NCBI RefSeq assembly: GCF_016865365.1 | Contig: NZ_AP024469.1 | Location: 735,001-799,000 of the forward strand | Reading direction: 5' to 3' | DNA: 64,000 nt | Source: Geobacter sp. SVR | GTDB taxonomy: Bacteria; Desulfobacterota; Desulfuromonadia; Geobacterales; Pseudopelobacteraceae | Part shown: positions 10,391 to 20,964 of the stretch, one piece after another | Numbering within the stretch: the stretch's first letter is position 1 | How the letters are laid out: each line of letters begins with the position of its first letter | Position numbers and translations under genes: made by a program | The notes under the pieces: generated by a model | What the model saw: the letters and a program-made list of their open reading frames with translations, nothing else | The model's database searches: none | Told to the model about the DNA's origin: nothing

Positions 10391-10420
10391 AGAAAAATTT
10401 ATCGCAAAAGGTGACTCAGA

Positions 10421-11674
10421 GTGGACAAACTCATTATCAAGGGCGGCAACAAACTGAAAGGGGATGTGCAGGTCAGCGGCTCCAAGAATGCAGCCCTGCC
10501 CATTTTCGTTTCAACCATATTGGCCCCGGGCAAGAACGAGATCCGAAACGTACCGTTCCTGCGCGACATAAATACGACCATCAAGGTGCTGGAGAGCTTG
10601 GGGGCGCAGGTCGTGGGGAACGGCCATATCGTTACGATTGATACCGCCGGCATCAACAGCTGTGAAGCTACCTACGAGTTGGTCAAAACCATGCGCGCCT
10701 CGGTACTGGTGCTCGGCCCCCTGCTGGCACGCTTCGGCAAGGCCCGCGTCTCGCTTCCTGGCGGCTGTGCCATTGGAGCCCGGCCGATCAATCTCCACCT
10801 CAAGGGGCTCCAGGCTCTGGGGGCCGAAATAAACCTAGAGCACGGATATGTCGAGGCCAAGGCCAAGCGGCTCAAGGGTGCGCGGATCAATTTCGACATT
10901 TCCACGGTCGGAGGTACGGAACATCTGATGATGGCGGCAGCCACGGCCAAGGGTGAAACCATCCTGGAAAACGCTGCCCGGGAGCCGGAAATCGTCGATC
11001 TGGCGCAGATCCTCAACCAGATGGGAGCCAGGATCGAAGGAGCCGGAACCGATACCGTGAGAATTCAGGGGGTGACGGAACTTTTCCCGACCACCTATTC
11101 GGTCATGCCGGACCGGATCGAGGCCGGCACCTTCATGATAGCTGCCGCCATTACCGGCGGCGATATCAGGATCAGCGGTATGAAACCCGAACACCTCGAT
11201 GCACTGGTGTTCAAGCTGCAGGATGCCGGCGTCGAGATCACCAGCCGGGACAACGTGGTGCGGGTCAAAGCACCCAAGAAGCTCAAGAGCGTCAACATCA
11301 AGACCAGGCCCTATCCCGGATTCCCGACCGACATGCAGGCCCAGTTCATGGCTCTGATGTGCCTGGCCGAGGGAGCCAGCGTCATTTCCGAGAATATCTT
11401 CGAGAACCGTTACATGCACGTCTCCGAGTTGCTGCGGTTTGGTGCGGATATTGTGATAGAGGGCAATTCAGCCACGGTCAAGGGGGTCAAAAAACTCTCC
11501 GGAGCGCCGGTAATGGCGACCGATCTGCGCGCCTCAGCTTCGCTGATCCTGGCAGGCCTGGCAGCCGCCGAAACCACCGAGATCTCGCGCATCTACCACT
11601 TGGACCGCGGGTACGAGTCGATCGAGAAAAAGTTGGCCGCCTTGGGTGCGGATATCGTAAGAGTAAAGGAGTGA
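10421..11674 (+). CDS. murA: UDP-N-acetylglucosamine 1-carboxyvinyltransferase
   Basis: MurA catalyses the first committed step of peptidoglycan synthesis, transferring enolpyruvate from PEP to UDP-GlcNAc in the cytoplasm. The 417-residue length is normal. The SGSKNAALP stretch supplies the conserved Lys22/Asn23. [11 protein letters not shown] carries the catalytic Cys116, the residue alkylated by fosfomycin, so the enzyme is of the sensitive type. The start is GTG at 10421. It is followed by hisG after a repeat-containing gap, and this murA-his order is common in Geobacter relatives, so partial co-transcription with the his genes is plausible. Confidence 0.97.
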   Translation: MDKLIIKGGNKLKGDVQVSGSKNAALPIFVSTILAPGKNEIRNVPFLRDINTTIKVLESLGAQVVGNGHIVTIDTAGINSCEATYELVKTMRASVLVLGPLLARFGKARVSLPGGCAIGARPINLHLKGLQALGAEINLEHGYVEAKAKRLKGARINFDISTVGGTEHLMMAAATAKGETILENAAREPEIVDLAQILNQMGARIEGAGTDTVRIQGVTELFPTTYSVMPDRIEAGTFMIAAAITGGDIRISGMKPEHLDALVFKLQDAGVEITSRDNVVRVKAPKKLKSVNIKTRPYPGFPTDMQAQFMALMCLAEGASVISENIFENRYMHVSELLRFGADIVIEGNSATVKGVKKLSGAPVMATDLRASASLILAGLAAAETTEISRIYHLDRGYESIEKKLAALGADIVRVKE

Positions 11675-11679
11675 GGAAA

Positions 11680-11767
11680 CAGGGACCAGGGATTGGGGAC
11701 CAGGTGTCGGCAACGTCAAAAGATCGTGCCGCTCCCGGTTCCCAGTTTCCGGTCCCCGATCCCTGAA
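11680..11767. repeat. Long hairpin made of degenerate 7-nt repeats (locus B)
   Basis: The left arm begins at 11680 and repeats heptamers such as cagggac, cagggat, tggggac. The right arm (11734-11765) consists of ccggttc, ccagttt, ccggtcc, ccgatcc units and is largely complementary: 14 of 15 bases match in the core cagggat-ggggacc. It fills the gap between the murA stop and the hisG start, ending 3 bases before the hisG ATG. Confidence 0.7.
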
Positions 11768-11768
11768 T

Positions 11769-12410
11769 ATGAACGACTGGATTACCATTGCCATTCCCAA
11801 GGGACGCATTCTGGAGGAATCGGTCGAGCTGTTCGGCAACATCGGCATCGATTGCCGCGAGCTGCTCTCCGACTCCCGCAAGCTGATCTTCGAGAACCCG
11901 GCCCAGAAGATGCGTTACATGATCGTCAGGGCCACTGATGTGCCCACGTATGTGGAGTTCGGCAGCGCCGATCTGGGCATCGTCGGCAAGGACACCCTGA
12001 TGGAGCAGGGCAAGGATGTCTATGAACCGCTGGACCTGAAATTCGGCTACTGCCGCATGATGGTGGCGGAACCTGCCAACCTTGCCAAGAATGACGATCC
12101 CTCGGGCTGGTCCCATATCCGTATAGCCACCAAATATCCCCATGTGGCAGAGAGTTACTTTGCTGCCAAGGGTATCCAGGTGGAGGTCATCAAGCTGTAC
12201 GGCTCCATCGAGCTTGCGCCGCTGGTGGGGCTGTCCGAGCGGATCGTGGATCTGGTCTCCACCGGCGAAACCCTGAAACAGAACGGCTTGGTGGAGGTGG
12301 AAACAATCGCGGAAATCACCACACGGCTGATCGTCAACAAAGCCAGTCTCAAGACCAAACACACGCGCATTACCGAAATCATCCAGGGCCTGGAGCGGAT
12401 CCTGCAATAA
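11769..12410 (+). CDS. hisG: ATP phosphoribosyltransferase, short form
   Basis: HisG condenses ATP and PRPP in the first step of histidine synthesis. The 213-residue length, without the C-terminal histidine-binding ACT-like domain, marks the short form, which needs the HisZ regulatory subunit. No hisZ is in this window. The family motifs are visible: IAIPKGRILEES at the N-terminus, FGSADLGIVGKD, and the PRPP-binding region VDLVSTGETLKQNGL. The start is unusual in that the hairpin repeat ends 3 bases before the ATG, so the ribosome binding site would have to lie in the repeat arm; none is obvious. hisD follows after 18 bases. Confidence 0.95.
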   Translation: MNDWITIAIPKGRILEESVELFGNIGIDCRELLSDSRKLIFENPAQKMRYMIVRATDVPTYVEFGSADLGIVGKDTLMEQGKDVYEPLDLKFGYCRMMVAEPANLAKNDDPSGWSHIRIATKYPHVAESYFAAKGIQVEVIKLYGSIELAPLVGLSERIVDLVSTGETLKQNGLVEVETIAEITTRLIVNKASLKTKHTRITEIIQGLERILQ

Positions 12411-12428
12411 TCCTGAAAAGGTGAATCC

Positions 12429-13727
12429 ATGCTGTTCCTCGATATAGCCGATAGTAATTTCGATGCCCAATTTGCCGCAATCCTGGCGCGTAGCGAGGAG
12501 ACCGGTCGCGAGGTTGAACAAGTCGTCCTGGACATTATTGCTGATGTACGTCGGCGTGGTGACGCGGCGGTGATGGACTTGACGAAACGCTTCGACAGAC
12601 TCGAGGCGACTTCCCTGGCTGAGCTGGAAGTGAGTGAAACGGAGATCGAGGCTGCTTTCAGTCAGGTCGGAGAAAAGGACATCGCCGCCCTGCAGTTGGC
12701 GGTGGAGCGGGTGGCTAGGTTCCACGAAAAGCAGAAACAGCAGACCTGGCTTTCCACGGAAGAGCCGGATGTCATGCTGGGGCAGAAGGTGACCCCCCTG
12801 GCTCGGGTGGGGATCTATGTGCCGGGTGGCAAGGCCAGCTATCCCAGCAGCGTGATCATGAACGCCGTACCGGCCCGGGTGGCAGGGGTGGGCGAGATCA
12901 TCATGGTTGCGCCGACGCCGGGGGGGGAGATCAACCCACACGTGTTGGTGGCTGCCAGGCTTTCCGGTGTGAACCGCATTTTCCGCATTGGCGGCGCTCA
13001 GGCTGTGGCGGCGCTGGCCTACGGCACCGAGACCATTCCGCGGGTGGACAAGATTACCGGACCGGGCAACATCTATGTGGCAACCGCCAAGAAGTTGGTC
13101 TTCGGCCAGGTCGGCATCGATATGATCGCCGGACCGAGCGAGATCCTGGTCATCAGCGACGGCAGCGGCACGCCGGCCCACATTGCTGCCGACCTTCTGT
13201 CCCAGGCCGAGCACGACGAGCTGGCCTCTTCTATTCTGATCACCACTGACCGTGCATTCGGCGAGCGGGTCGCTGCCGAAGTGGAACTCCAGCTGGCGGC
13301 GTTATCGCGGGAGACGATCGCCCGTGCATCGTGGGAACGCTACGGTGCGATCATTATTGCCGGTTCGCTGGACGAGGCCATCGCCTTCTCCAACCGCATC
13401 GCCCCGGAGCACCTGGAGCTGGCGGTGAGCGACCCCTTTGCGATCCTGCCGCAGATCACCAATGCCGGCGCCATTTTCATGGGGCACTGGACACCGGAAG
13501 CAGCCGGCGACTATCTGGCCGGTCCCAACCACACCCTGCCGACCGGCGGCACGGCGCGCTTTTTCTCGCCGCTCTCCGTGGATGATTTCGTCAAGAAATC
13601 TTCGATCGTCTACTTCTCGGAAAGCGGGCTCAAACGTCTGGGCGAAAAGATCGTCCGCATCGCCGGCCTGGAGGGGCTGGAGGCGCACGGGAAGTCGGTC
13701 AGCATCAGAACGGGGGATTTTACCTGA
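12429..13727 (+). CDS. hisD: Histidinol dehydrogenase
   Basis: HisD carries out the last two oxidation steps, L-histidinol to L-histidine, with NAD and Zn. The 432-residue length is normal. Characteristic stretches are [49 protein letters not shown], and the catalytic Glu-His pair in RIAPEHLEL. The ribosome binding site aaaggtg lies upstream. The stop overlaps the hisC ATG by one base, so the two are translationally coupled. Confidence 0.97.
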   Translation: MLFLDIADSNFDAQFAAILARSEETGREVEQVVLDIIADVRRRGDAAVMDLTKRFDRLEATSLAELEVSETEIEAAFSQVGEKDIAALQLAVERVARFHEKQKQQTWLSTEEPDVMLGQKVTPLARVGIYVPGGKASYPSSVIMNAVPARVAGVGEIIMVAPTPGGEINPHVLVAARLSGVNRIFRIGGAQAVAALAYGTETIPRVDKITGPGNIYVATAKKLVFGQVGIDMIAGPSEILVISDGSGTPAHIAADLLSQAEHDELASSILITTDRAFGERVAAEVELQLAALSRETIARASWERYGAIIIAGSLDEAIAFSNRIAPEHLELAVSDPFAILPQITNAGAIFMGHWTPEAAGDYLAGPNHTLPTGGTARFFSPLSVDDFVKKSSIVYFSESGLKRLGEKIVRIAGLEGLEAHGKSVSIRTGDFT

Positions 13728-14779
13728 TGATTACACTGCGCCCCACTATCGCCGCCATGAACGGCTACGTCCCCGGTTACCAGCCCCCTGACATCGCCTC
13801 ATGGATTAAGCTGAACACCAACGAGAATCCTTATCCGCCGTCCCCCAGGGTGATAGAGGCGATCAGGGAGGAGCTCGGCAGTGACGGCGCCAGTCTGCGC
13901 ACCTATCCCTGCGCCTCCAGCCAGAAGCTGCGCGAGACCGCCGGGGCCCTCTATGGTTTCGACCCCTCCTGGATCATCATGGCCAACGGTTCCGACGAGG
14001 TGCTCAACAACCTGATCCGTGCCTGTGCAGCGGAAGGGCAGGAGGTGGGGTACGTGCATCCCTCCTACTCGTATTATTCGACCCTTTCCGAAATCCAGGG
14101 TGCCGTGGTCCGTACCTATGGCCTGACCGGTGATTTTCGCATCCAGGACTTCCCGGAGCGTTACAGCGGAAGGATCTTCTTTCTGACCACTCCAAACTCT
14201 CCGCTCGGTTTCGCCTTTCCGATAGATTACATCGAGCATCTGGCACGGAGCTGCAGTGGCCTTCTGGTGGTAGACGAGGCCTATGCCGATTTCGCAGGGA
14301 CCAACGCCCTGGAGCTGGTAAAACGGTACGACAACGTGGTCGTGACCCGAACGCTCTCCAAAAGTTATGCCCTGGCAGGCATGCGCATCGGGTTGGCCAT
14401 TGCCCGCCCCGAGATCATTGCTGCACTGGACAAGATCCGCGACCACTACAACCTGGATCGTCTTGCCCAGGCTGCCTGTCTGGCGGCACTGCAGGATCAG
14501 GAATACTTTCGCGATGCCTGCCGTCGGATAATCGAAACAAGGGAATGGTTCACAACTGAACTGCGCGGAATCGGCTACGAGGTCATTCCCTCCCAGGGTA
14601 ACTTCGTGTTTGCCGCCCCCCCTGACCGGAACGGTAAGCGGGTCTACGACGGTCTTTACACCAGGAAAATACTGGTACGCCTGCTCTCCGACTCTTTGCT
14701 GGCCCATGGCTTGCGCATTTCGATCGGGACACGGGAGGAGATGGAGCTTACTTTGGCAGCCATGGCTGAGATCGGATAA
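13727..14779 (+). CDS. hisC: Histidinol-phosphate aminotransferase
   Basis: HisC is a PLP-dependent class I/II aminotransferase that converts imidazole acetol phosphate to histidinol phosphate. The 350-residue product has [13 protein letters not shown] at the N-terminus (substrate phosphate and PLP region), VVDEAYADF, and the Schiff-base Lys in [14 protein letters not shown]. The gene begins at the hisD stop and is followed by hisB after 12 bases. Confidence 0.96.
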   Translation: MITLRPTIAAMNGYVPGYQPPDIASWIKLNTNENPYPPSPRVIEAIREELGSDGASLRTYPCASSQKLRETAGALYGFDPSWIIMANGSDEVLNNLIRACAAEGQEVGYVHPSYSYYSTLSEIQGAVVRTYGLTGDFRIQDFPERYSGRIFFLTTPNSPLGFAFPIDYIEHLARSCSGLLVVDEAYADFAGTNALELVKRYDNVVVTRTLSKSYALAGMRIGLAIARPEIIAALDKIRDHYNLDRLAQAACLAALQDQEYFRDACRRIIETREWFTTELRGIGYEVIPSQGNFVFAAPPDRNGKRVYDGLYTRKILVRLLSDSLLAHGLRISIGTREEMELTLAAMAEIG

Positions 14780-14791
14780 CAGGAGGAAAGC

Positions 14792-15379
14792 ATGTCACGA
14801 ACAGTATCTCTGGAGCGTTGCACCCAGGAAACCAGGATCAAACTCTCGCTTGAGATCGATGGTACCGGTCAGGGCCGCATCTGCACCTCGGTTCCCTTCC
14901 TTGACCACATGCTCAATCTGTTTGCGCGGCATGGGCTTTTCGATCTGTCGGTGGAGGCCTGTGGGGATATCGATATCGACTTCCATCATACGGTGGAGGA
15001 TATCGGCATCGTATTGGGAGATGCATTCAAGCAGGCGCTGGGGGATAAGAAAGGTATCCGGCGCTATGGGCAGGCCACGGTTCCAATGGACGAAACCCTG
15101 GCCAGTGTGGCAGTGGACATTTCCGGCAGACCCTACTTGGTCTACCACGCGACGCTGCCGAAGGTGAAGATTGGCGATTTCGACGTGGAGCTGGCCCGCG
15201 AGTTCTTCCAGGCCTTTGCCAATAATTGCGGGCTCAATCTGCATATCAATGTAATATACGGTGATAATGTACACCATATTCTGGAGGCCTGTTTCAAGGC
15301 CTTTGCCCGCGCAATGGACATGGCCACCCAGCAGGATGCAAGGGTGCAGGGGGTCATGTCCACCAAGGGAGTACTGTAG
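14792..15379 (+). CDS. hisB: Imidazoleglycerol-phosphate dehydratase
   Basis: This monofunctional HisB of 195 residues lacks the phosphatase domain found in enterobacteria. It has the metal-binding motifs [14 protein letters not shown] near residue 35 and [10 protein letters not shown] near residue 63, repeated in the second half as [21 protein letters not shown]. The ribosome binding site aggagga precedes the ATG. It is the last gene of this his block and ends about 30 bases before a strong terminator; hisH, hisA, hisF and hisI are not in the window. Confidence 0.97.
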   Translation: MSRTVSLERCTQETRIKLSLEIDGTGQGRICTSVPFLDHMLNLFARHGLFDLSVEACGDIDIDFHHTVEDIGIVLGDAFKQALGDKKGIRRYGQATVPMDETLASVAVDISGRPYLVYHATLPKVKIGDFDVELAREFFQAFANNCGLNLHINVIYGDNVHHILEACFKAFARAMDMATQQDARVQGVMSTKGVL

Positions 15380-15410
15380 CGCAGGTTCTGCCGTCACGCC
15401 TGCAGTGGAG

Positions 15411-15447
15411 AAAAAAAAAGAGCGACCTTTTGCGGGCCGCTCTTTTT
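15411..15447. terminator. Bidirectional intrinsic terminator between hisB and cpoB
   Basis: AAAAAGAGCG (15415-15424) pairs with CGCTCTTTTT (15438-15447), with two further GC pairs inside. The A run on the left and the T run on the right give a U tract in both directions, serving hisB on the plus strand and the convergent cpoB-like gene on the minus strand. Confidence 0.9.
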
Positions 15448-15467
15448 AATTCCAGTACCGTCGTCTT

Positions 15468-16298
15468 TCAGATTTCTTTCAGCAGTTCCTTTGCCTTCTT
15501 TGTCTCTTCGCTCTTGGGGTACATCTCGGTCAACTTTTTAAGGACATACCTTACGCTTTTTGCGTCGTTAATGGCACGGAAGGCCATGGCCTGCTTGAGC
15601 ATGGCTGCCGGTACTTTTTCCTTGTTCGGAGAACCTTTGATGACTTCCTGGAAGGCAAGAATAGCGGCTTCGTAATTCTTCTCGCTGTAGTAGGTTTCAC
15701 CGATCCAGTAATTGGCGTTCGAGGCCAGGTCGTGTTGGGGGTGTTGCTCGAGGAACTTCTGGAAGAGCTCCCGCGCCCCTGCCATGTCACCACTCTTGAA
15801 GGTATCCAGCCCCTTGAGGTACAGCGCATCGGGCGAGGTGGCAGCTTCCTTGGACGTTGGTTGCTCGGCCAGTCTTTTGGCAATGTCGTCCAGGGTTTTT
15901 TGGAGCTTGAGGGTGCGGTCCTCCAACTGGATTATGCGTTTATCCACATCTTCGCGGTAACGGCTGAATTCCTCTGTCGGTTTCTTAAGGGCTTGCGTGG
16001 CATCGTCCACTTTGCCGCTCAGGGCCTGGATATCCCCTTTGGTGCCGTCGATGGTGGCCTGAATATCCGCAGCTATTCTGCGAACAGCGGCCACATCACT
16101 CTTGAAGGTCTTCTCAATCGAACCGAGCCCGGTTTTGGATTCATCACGAACCCCCCCCAGGTCTTTTTCCACTGAAAAAAGGCGGGTCTTGACCGCATCC
16201 ATGTCGTTTCTCACGGCATCCAGTGCACCCTGACTGGCGCATCCGGATAAGGCGCCCAAAACAAGAGACAGCGCGGCGACACGGACGGTAATTCTCAT
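15468..16298 (-). CDS. cpoB: Tol-Pal system protein YbgF/CpoB-like lipoprotein
   Basis: The 276-residue precursor has a signal peptide ending in a lipobox (LSGC, Cys19), so it should be a lipoprotein. A long coiled-coil region (about 25-140) is followed by a tetratricopeptide block (about 155-276) with YLKGLDTFKSGDMAGARELFQ-like repeats, the CpoB C-terminal arrangement. CpoB coordinates peptidoglycan synthesis with Tol-Pal outer-membrane constriction in E. coli. E. coli CpoB is a soluble periplasmic protein, so the lipobox is a difference, although lipoprotein forms occur in Geobacter relatives. The start has agggag upstream. tolB and pal are not adjacent, which makes the exact role less certain. 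Confidence 0.82.
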   Translation of the reverse strand: MRITVRVAALSLVLGALSGCASQGALDAVRNDMDAVKTRLFSVEKDLGGVRDESKTGLGSIEKTFKSDVAAVRRIAADIQATIDGTKGDIQALSGKVDDATQALKKPTEEFSRYREDVDKRIIQLEDRTLKLQKTLDDIAKRLAEQPTSKEAATSPDALYLKGLDTFKSGDMAGARELFQKFLEQHPQHDLASNANYWIGETYYSEKNYEAAILAFQEVIKGSPNKEKVPAAMLKQAMAFRAINDAKSVRYVLKKLTEMYPKSEETKKAKELLKEI

Positions 16299-16441
16299 AG
16301 GAATATCTCCCTTGGCTGAGATGAATGGTATTTATATAGCATGGAGCGCCGGTCGATACAAGACCGGGAAGAACTGCGGGCAAGGGGAGCTGTCTGATGA
16401 AGGGCGCTGTGTGCCCGGCTGGCTACCGATAAACAAAACGG

Positions 16442-16470
16442 TTGACAAATAAGGCGATTTCCATTAACAA
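16442..16470 (+). promoter_or_regulatory. Probable hppA promoter
   Basis: A perfect -35 TTGACA (16442-16447) and a weak -10 TAACAA (16465-16470) are separated by 17 bases. The leader would be about 60 bases long, ending in the ribosome binding site gggagga. Confidence 0.5.
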
Positions 16471-16536
16471 TTTTCCGTTTTGCATTCGATTGGAAGACCG
16501 CCTTACGGCTACCATATAAAGGGAGGAATCGACACA

Positions 16537-18579
16537 ATGGAACAGTATGCAGTCTACTTTGCCTTGGCTTGTGCCGCAGCGGCCGTAGCCTATGGTCTGA
16601 TCTCCGCACAATGGATTCTGGGGCTGCCCCAGGGCAACGAGCGGATGAAGCAGATCGCCGCAGCGATCCAGGAAGGGGCCGGCGCCTACATGAAGCGTCA
16701 GTACACCATCATTGCCGTGGTCGGTGTGGTCATGTTCGTAGCCCTGTTTGCCACGCTGGGTGTAAAAACCGCCATCGGCTTCGCTATTGGCGCGATCTTT
16801 TCTGGTCTGACCGGTTTCATCGGCATGTTCGTATCCGTCCGTGCCAATGTGCGCACCACCGAGGCTGCTAAAAGCGGCATCGTCAAGGCACTCGATGTCG
16901 CCTTCAAAGGTGGCGCCATCACCGGCATGCTGGTGGTCGGTCTGGGGCTTCTGGGCGTGGCCGGGTACTACATGGTGCTGCAGAAACTGATGCCGGACGC
17001 TCCGGTCAAGGAAGTGGTCAGCCAGTTGGTCGGTCTCGGCTTCGGCGGTTCGCTGATCTCCATCTTCGCCCGTCTGGGTGGCGGTATCTTTACCAAGGGC
17101 GCCGATGTCGGCGCCGACCTGGTGGGCAAGGTCGAGGCCGGCATACCCGAGGATGACCCTCGTAACCCGGCCGTAATCGCGGACAACGTGGGCGACAACG
17201 TCGGCGACTGCGCCGGTATGGCTGCCGACTTGTTCGAAACCTACGCAGTAACCCTGATCGCCGCCATGCTGCTGGGTGCGATGGCCTTCAACAACTTTGC
17301 CGGAGCAGTCAGCTATCCGCTGATCCTGGGTGGCATCTCGATCGTTGCCTCCATCATCGGCACCTTCTTCGTCAAGCTGGGGGGCAGCCAGAAAATCATG
17401 CCTGCTCTCTATAAAGGTCTGATCGCCTCCGGCGTTCTGGCCTGTATCGCCTTCTGGTTTGTTACCGCCCAGATGTTCCCGGTTGGCAACCCGACCGGTT
17501 ATTCGGCCACCAATATCTTCATCTCGGCCATCGTCGGCCTGGTAGTAACCGGCGCCATCTTCTGGATCACCGAGTATTACACCGCCACCGAATACGGCCC
17601 GGTCAAGCACATTGCCCAGGCCTCCACCACTGGCCACGGCACCAACGTCATTGCCGGTCTGGGCGTGTCCATGAAGGCCACCGCGGCTCCGGTCATCGTC
17701 ATTGCTGCCGGCATCATCGTCGCTTTCCAGTGCGCCGGTGTCTACGGCATTGCCATCGCCGCCGTCTCGATGCTCTCCCTCACTGGTATTGTCGTTGCCA
17801 TGGACGCCTATGGCCCGATCACCGACAACGCCGGCGGCATCGCCGAGATGTCCGAACTGGATGACTCGGTCCGTGCCGTTACTGATCCGCTCGACGCGGT
17901 CGGCAATACCACCAAGGCCGTCACCAAGGGCTATGCCATTGGCTCGGCTGGTCTGGCCGCCGTGATCCTGTTCACCTCCTACGTCGACGAGCTGAAGATG
18001 GCCGGAAAAGCGATCACCTTCGATCTTTCCGATCCCTACATCATCGTCGGCCTCTTCATCGGCGGCATGCTGCCCTATTACTTTGCCGCCATGTGCATGG
18101 AAGCGGTCGGTACTGCCGGCGGCGCCGTTGTCGTCGAAGTTCGCCGTCAGTTCCGCGAGATCAAGGGCATCATGGAAGGTACCGGCAAGCCGGACTACGC
18201 CTCCTGTGTAGATATCGTCACCAAGACAGCCCTCAAAGAAATGGTCATCCCCGGCCTGATCCCGATCCTGGCCCCGGTCATCGTCGGTTTTACCCTCGGC
18301 CCCAAGGCGCTGGGCGGCGTAATCGTCGGCACCATTGTTACCGGCATTTTCGTGGCTATCTCCATGACCACCGGCGGCGGCGCCTGGGACAATGCCAAGA
18401 AGTACATAGAGGACGGTCATCATGGCGGCAAGGGGGGCGAAGCACATAAGGCCGCCGTTACCGGCGACACCGTGGGTGACCCCTACAAGGATACTGCCGG
18501 CCCTGCTGTCAACCCGATGATCAAGATCATCAACATCGTATCGCTTCTGATCGTGCCGCTTTTGGCAAAAATGATGTAA
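16537..18579 (+). CDS. hppA: Membrane-bound proton-pumping pyrophosphatase
   Basis: This 680-residue integral membrane enzyme hydrolyses PPi and pumps protons. It has about 15-16 hydrophobic helices, the substrate motif [19 protein letters not shown], the acidic cluster [16 protein letters not shown], and a matching cluster near the C-terminus ([13 protein letters not shown]). The sequence GNTTKA has Lys at the position that separates the classes (Ala in K+-dependent enzymes), so it should be K+-independent. I chose the ATG at 16537 because gggagga lies 10 bases upstream and the preceding 19 codons are not family-like. It is monocistronic and flanked by a promoter and a terminator. Confidence 0.97.
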   Translation: MEQYAVYFALACAAAAVAYGLISAQWILGLPQGNERMKQIAAAIQEGAGAYMKRQYTIIAVVGVVMFVALFATLGVKTAIGFAIGAIFSGLTGFIGMFVSVRANVRTTEAAKSGIVKALDVAFKGGAITGMLVVGLGLLGVAGYYMVLQKLMPDAPVKEVVSQLVGLGFGGSLISIFARLGGGIFTKGADVGADLVGKVEAGIPEDDPRNPAVIADNVGDNVGDCAGMAADLFETYAVTLIAAMLLGAMAFNNFAGAVSYPLILGGISIVASIIGTFFVKLGGSQKIMPALYKGLIASGVLACIAFWFVTAQMFPVGNPTGYSATNIFISAIVGLVVTGAIFWITEYYTATEYGPVKHIAQASTTGHGTNVIAGLGVSMKATAAPVIVIAAGIIVAFQCAGVYGIAIAAVSMLSLTGIVVAMDAYGPITDNAGGIAEMSELDDSVRAVTDPLDAVGNTTKAVTKGYAIGSAGLAAVILFTSYVDELKMAGKAITFDLSDPYIIVGLFIGGMLPYYFAAMCMEAVGTAGGAVVVEVRRQFREIKGIMEGTGKPDYASCVDIVTKTALKEMVIPGLIPILAPVIVGFTLGPKALGGVIVGTIVTGIFVAISMTTGGGAWDNAKKYIEDGHHGGKGGEAHKAAVTGDTVGDPYKDTAGPAVNPMIKIINIVSLLIVPLLAKMM

Positions 18580-18616
18580 AAGGTATCTCCGGTCTTCCGG
18601 AATATGGATAAAGAAA

Positions 18617-18645
18617 AACGGCCCGAGTGATCGGGCCGTTTTTTT
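18617..18645 (+). terminator. Intrinsic terminator of hppA
   Basis: A perfect 10-bp stem (aacggcccga, 18617-18626, with 18631-18640) with a GTGA tetraloop is followed by a run of T. The A run on the other side could also serve the convergent cytochrome gene. Confidence 0.93.
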
Positions 18646-18697
18646 AGGTGAGTGGAAAAGACGTAGAATTAAATGATGCCTTGGCTGTGAGATCAGA

Positions 18698-19018
18698 TTA
18701 CTTTTTCTGTTTGAGTGGCGTTTGCTGCTTCCAGTAAATACCCAGCACGTCGCGTTCTTCGGCGCTCAGCGCGGCGCCCCGTTTTTCCATCTCCCGTTCG
18801 ATTCTCATCATATCCTTGCGCGCATGCAGGGCTGTATCGATCACTGCTGCGCTGTGACAGCGGGTGCATTTACTGGCAATGATACCCTGAGCTGCAGAGA
18901 AGTCGCCCCCTTTTACACTGCCCAGGTCAGTGCCGGCCGGAGGCGGCTCCACTGCCGGCAGAGTGGTTGCAGAAGCGATGGATACGATGGTCAACAGCGT
19001 TGCAAACTGCTTGTTCAT
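18698..19018 (-). CDS. Small periplasmic monoheme c-type cytochrome
   Basis: The 106-residue precursor has a Sec signal peptide (about residues 1-23) and one heme-binding CTRCH motif near residue 50. A distal Met is not obvious; several Met residues follow (DMMRIEREMEKRG). The ATG at 19018 has gggag upstream, and longer in-frame starts are rejected. It lies 55 bases downstream of a ferritin-like gene in the same direction and is probably co-transcribed with it. Its redox partner is unknown. Confidence 0.85.
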   Translation of the reverse strand: MNKQFATLLTIVSIASATTLPAVEPPPAGTDLGSVKGGDFSAAQGIIASKCTRCHSAAVIDTALHARKDMMRIEREMEKRGAALSAEERDVLGIYWKQQTPLKQKK

Positions 19019-19073
19019 TGGGTAACTCCCGCAGGTAAAGACTGACGGCCGAGCCGGCAGGGGTATCGGGCCA

Positions 19074-19571
19074 CTATTCCCGAACGTAAATGTTCTGGTC
19101 GGTTTCATGCACCATGGTCATGACATGGGCATATTCCGATTCGATCATATCGTAGTGCGCCTGTGTCTCCTTGACCACCCGCTCGAAAATGCCCCTGACC
19201 ATCGGATCGACTACACCCTGGGCCATCTGGGTGTAATGCCCGACGCATTCCCTTTCTTCGATCATTGCCAACTCCAGTGCCCGCTTCTCGATTATCTCCC
19301 CATCGATTGCCTTGATCAGCTTTATGTAAGTGGGATTCATTTCGTCGGGGGGCGAATTGATGAAACTGGTGATGTCGCCGAACTCCTGGCCCTGATAATG
19401 CGAGAAAAAGGCCTTGATATGGCCGATCTCTTCATTGGCAAGCAAATCGAATACTTTTTTGGCACGTTCATTGGTGGTGAGTGAGGCAGCTTTGCGATAG
19501 AAATCCATGCTGTCCTTTTCGGCTTGAATAGCGAGCTTCAATGCTTCCTGGACGGTGTATTCCTTCCCCAT
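19074..19571 (-). CDS. Ferritin-like (rubrerythrin-type) diiron protein
   Basis: The 165-residue protein is all-helical and has the four-helix ferritin-like signature: Glu in AIQAEKDSMDFYRKAA, ExxH in NEEIGHIKAF, Glu in AMIEERECVGHY, and ExxxH in VVKETQAHYDMIE. These can bind a diiron site. There is no C-terminal rubredoxin domain, so it is a short erythrin-type protein, probably a peroxidase or iron-handling protein. A strong promoter and a gggaggg ribosome binding site precede it, and a monoheme cytochrome follows. Confidence 0.85.
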   Translation of the reverse strand: MGKEYTVQEALKLAIQAEKDSMDFYRKAASLTTNERAKKVFDLLANEEIGHIKAFFSHYQGQEFGDITSFINSPPDEMNPTYIKLIKAIDGEIIEKRALELAMIEERECVGHYTQMAQGVVDPMVRGIFERVVKETQAHYDMIESEYAHVMTMVHETDQNIYVRE

Positions 19572-19607
19572 GTTCCCTCCCCGTACATAGATTAAAGTGT
19601 TCTCTAA

Positions 19608-19635
19608 ATTATAATCTTAAAAAACAAATCTTCAA
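19608..19635 (-). promoter_or_regulatory. Promoter of the ferritin-like/cytochrome operon
   Basis: On the minus strand TTGAAG (19635-19630) and a perfect TATAAT (19613-19608) are separated by 16 bases, giving a leader of about 30 bases. Confidence 0.65.
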
Positions 19636-19666
19636 TACAAAATGCGCACGGGGGTGTAACGGCATC

Positions 19667-20440
19667 TCAAGGGTGGCTTTCCAATAGGTGGTTTATCACC
19701 ACTCCGGCCATGGTCAGGCCGAAGATGGAAGGGATGTAGGAGATCGTACCCAGGATCACCCGACGGTGTTCGCAACGGAAGACTTGGTCTTCGCGATTAG
19801 GGCAGATGCAGTCGGCACCGCAGGCGCTGGAGCTGGCGGGATCGAGTTCGCGGTGTTCCTCGGTGGAATAGACCACCTGCACTCCGCCGGCAATACCGGC
19901 CTGGCGCAGTATCTTGCGCATGCTACGGGCCATGCGGCAGTTGTGGGTGGCAGAAATATCGGCCACGTGGATCTTGGTCGGGTCGAGCTTGTTGGCGGCC
20001 CCCATGCTGGAGATGACCGGGATGTCCCGACGGATGCATGTGGTGATCAGGGCACTTTTGGCGGTGAAATGATCAATGGCATCCAACACGTAGTCCGGCC
20101 GCGGTGCAAGCAACTCTTCGGCATTTTCCGCAGAGAAGAACGCCTTGACCGGCATGATATCAGCTTTGGGATTGATGTCGGCCAGACGCCGGGCCATGAC
20201 CTCGACCTTGGGCTGGCCGACGGTGCTGGTGAGGGCATGCAGCTGGCGGTTGATGTTGGTCAGGCAGACGTCGTCGAAGTCGACCAGGGTGATGTGCCCG
20301 ACGCCGGCCCGTCCCAGGGCCTCAGCGGCATAACTACCCACGCCGCCGACACCGCAGATCATCACCCGCTTGTCGCGAAGAATATCAAGGCCGCTACGGC
20401 CGATCAGCAGCTCGCTGCGCGAGAAACGATGCAAGCTCAT
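19667..20440 (-). CDS. tcdA: tRNA threonylcarbamoyladenosine dehydratase
   Basis: TcdA uses ATP to cyclise the t6A37 modification of tRNA. The 257-residue protein has a ThiF/E1-like Rossmann fold with GVGGVGSYAAEALGRAG near residue 30, VDFDDVCLTNINRQ, and the TcdA-type region GAANKLDPTKI and DISATHNCRMARSMRK. The ATG at 20440 has aggag upstream; an in-frame start 27 codons earlier is unsupported. ThiF and MoeB are alternatives, but the C-terminal pattern and the solitary location favour TcdA. Confidence 0.9.
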   Translation of the reverse strand: MSLHRFSRSELLIGRSGLDILRDKRVMICGVGGVGSYAAEALGRAGVGHITLVDFDDVCLTNINRQLHALTSTVGQPKVEVMARRLADINPKADIMPVKAFFSAENAEELLAPRPDYVLDAIDHFTAKSALITTCIRRDIPVISSMGAANKLDPTKIHVADISATHNCRMARSMRKILRQAGIAGGVQVVYSTEEHRELDPASSSACGADCICPNREDQVFRCEHRRVILGTISYIPSIFGLTMAGVVINHLLESHP

Positions 20441-20964
20441 GGTGCTATCTCCTGTGGTACTGATATTCGATAAATGGTAGCTGGGAATAATACGGAGAAA
20501 CGACAAGGCGGAACATATCAAAGTCTGAAAGGGAACGCTGCAAGGCCGGGCGAATCCGAACGTGGATCTGCCAAAACAGCGTGCCGGTTACTCCGTTTCT
20601 GGCATCAGATGCTACTTCACGATCCTGTCAGCAGTTTCCGCGCCAGCCGGGCAATCTCTTCGGCGGGGATGCGGCTGACCGAATCGTCCCGGGAATCGGG
20701 TTTACGCAGATTGATAGCGGATGCAGTTTCCAAGATCAGGTTGCGTTCCGTGGGACAGATGCAGACCGGTGTGGCCCCGAACAGAGTAATGGAGGGGATC
20801 CCGCAGGCCCAGGCGATATGGGTTGGTCCGGTATCCCCGCCGATGACCAGGTCTGCCCGTCCGATGGCTGCCTTGAGCTGGTTGAGTGTCAGGGGCGGCA
20901 GGACCCGGACATGGGGCGACTGCTCCGCGATCTGTTCCGCAACGGCGCGTTCCTGTTGATTTCC

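Noticed and set aside
11487-13214. A 575-codon open frame on the minus strand across murA, hisG and hisD
   Set aside because: It crosses three clear plus-strand genes and the repeat between them and shows no domain of its own.
16423-18447. A 674-codon open frame on the minus strand opposite hppA
   Set aside because: It is the antisense shadow of hppA. Its Asp/Gly/His-rich translation is the reverse complement of Gly/Ala/Val/Ile codons and matches no protein family.
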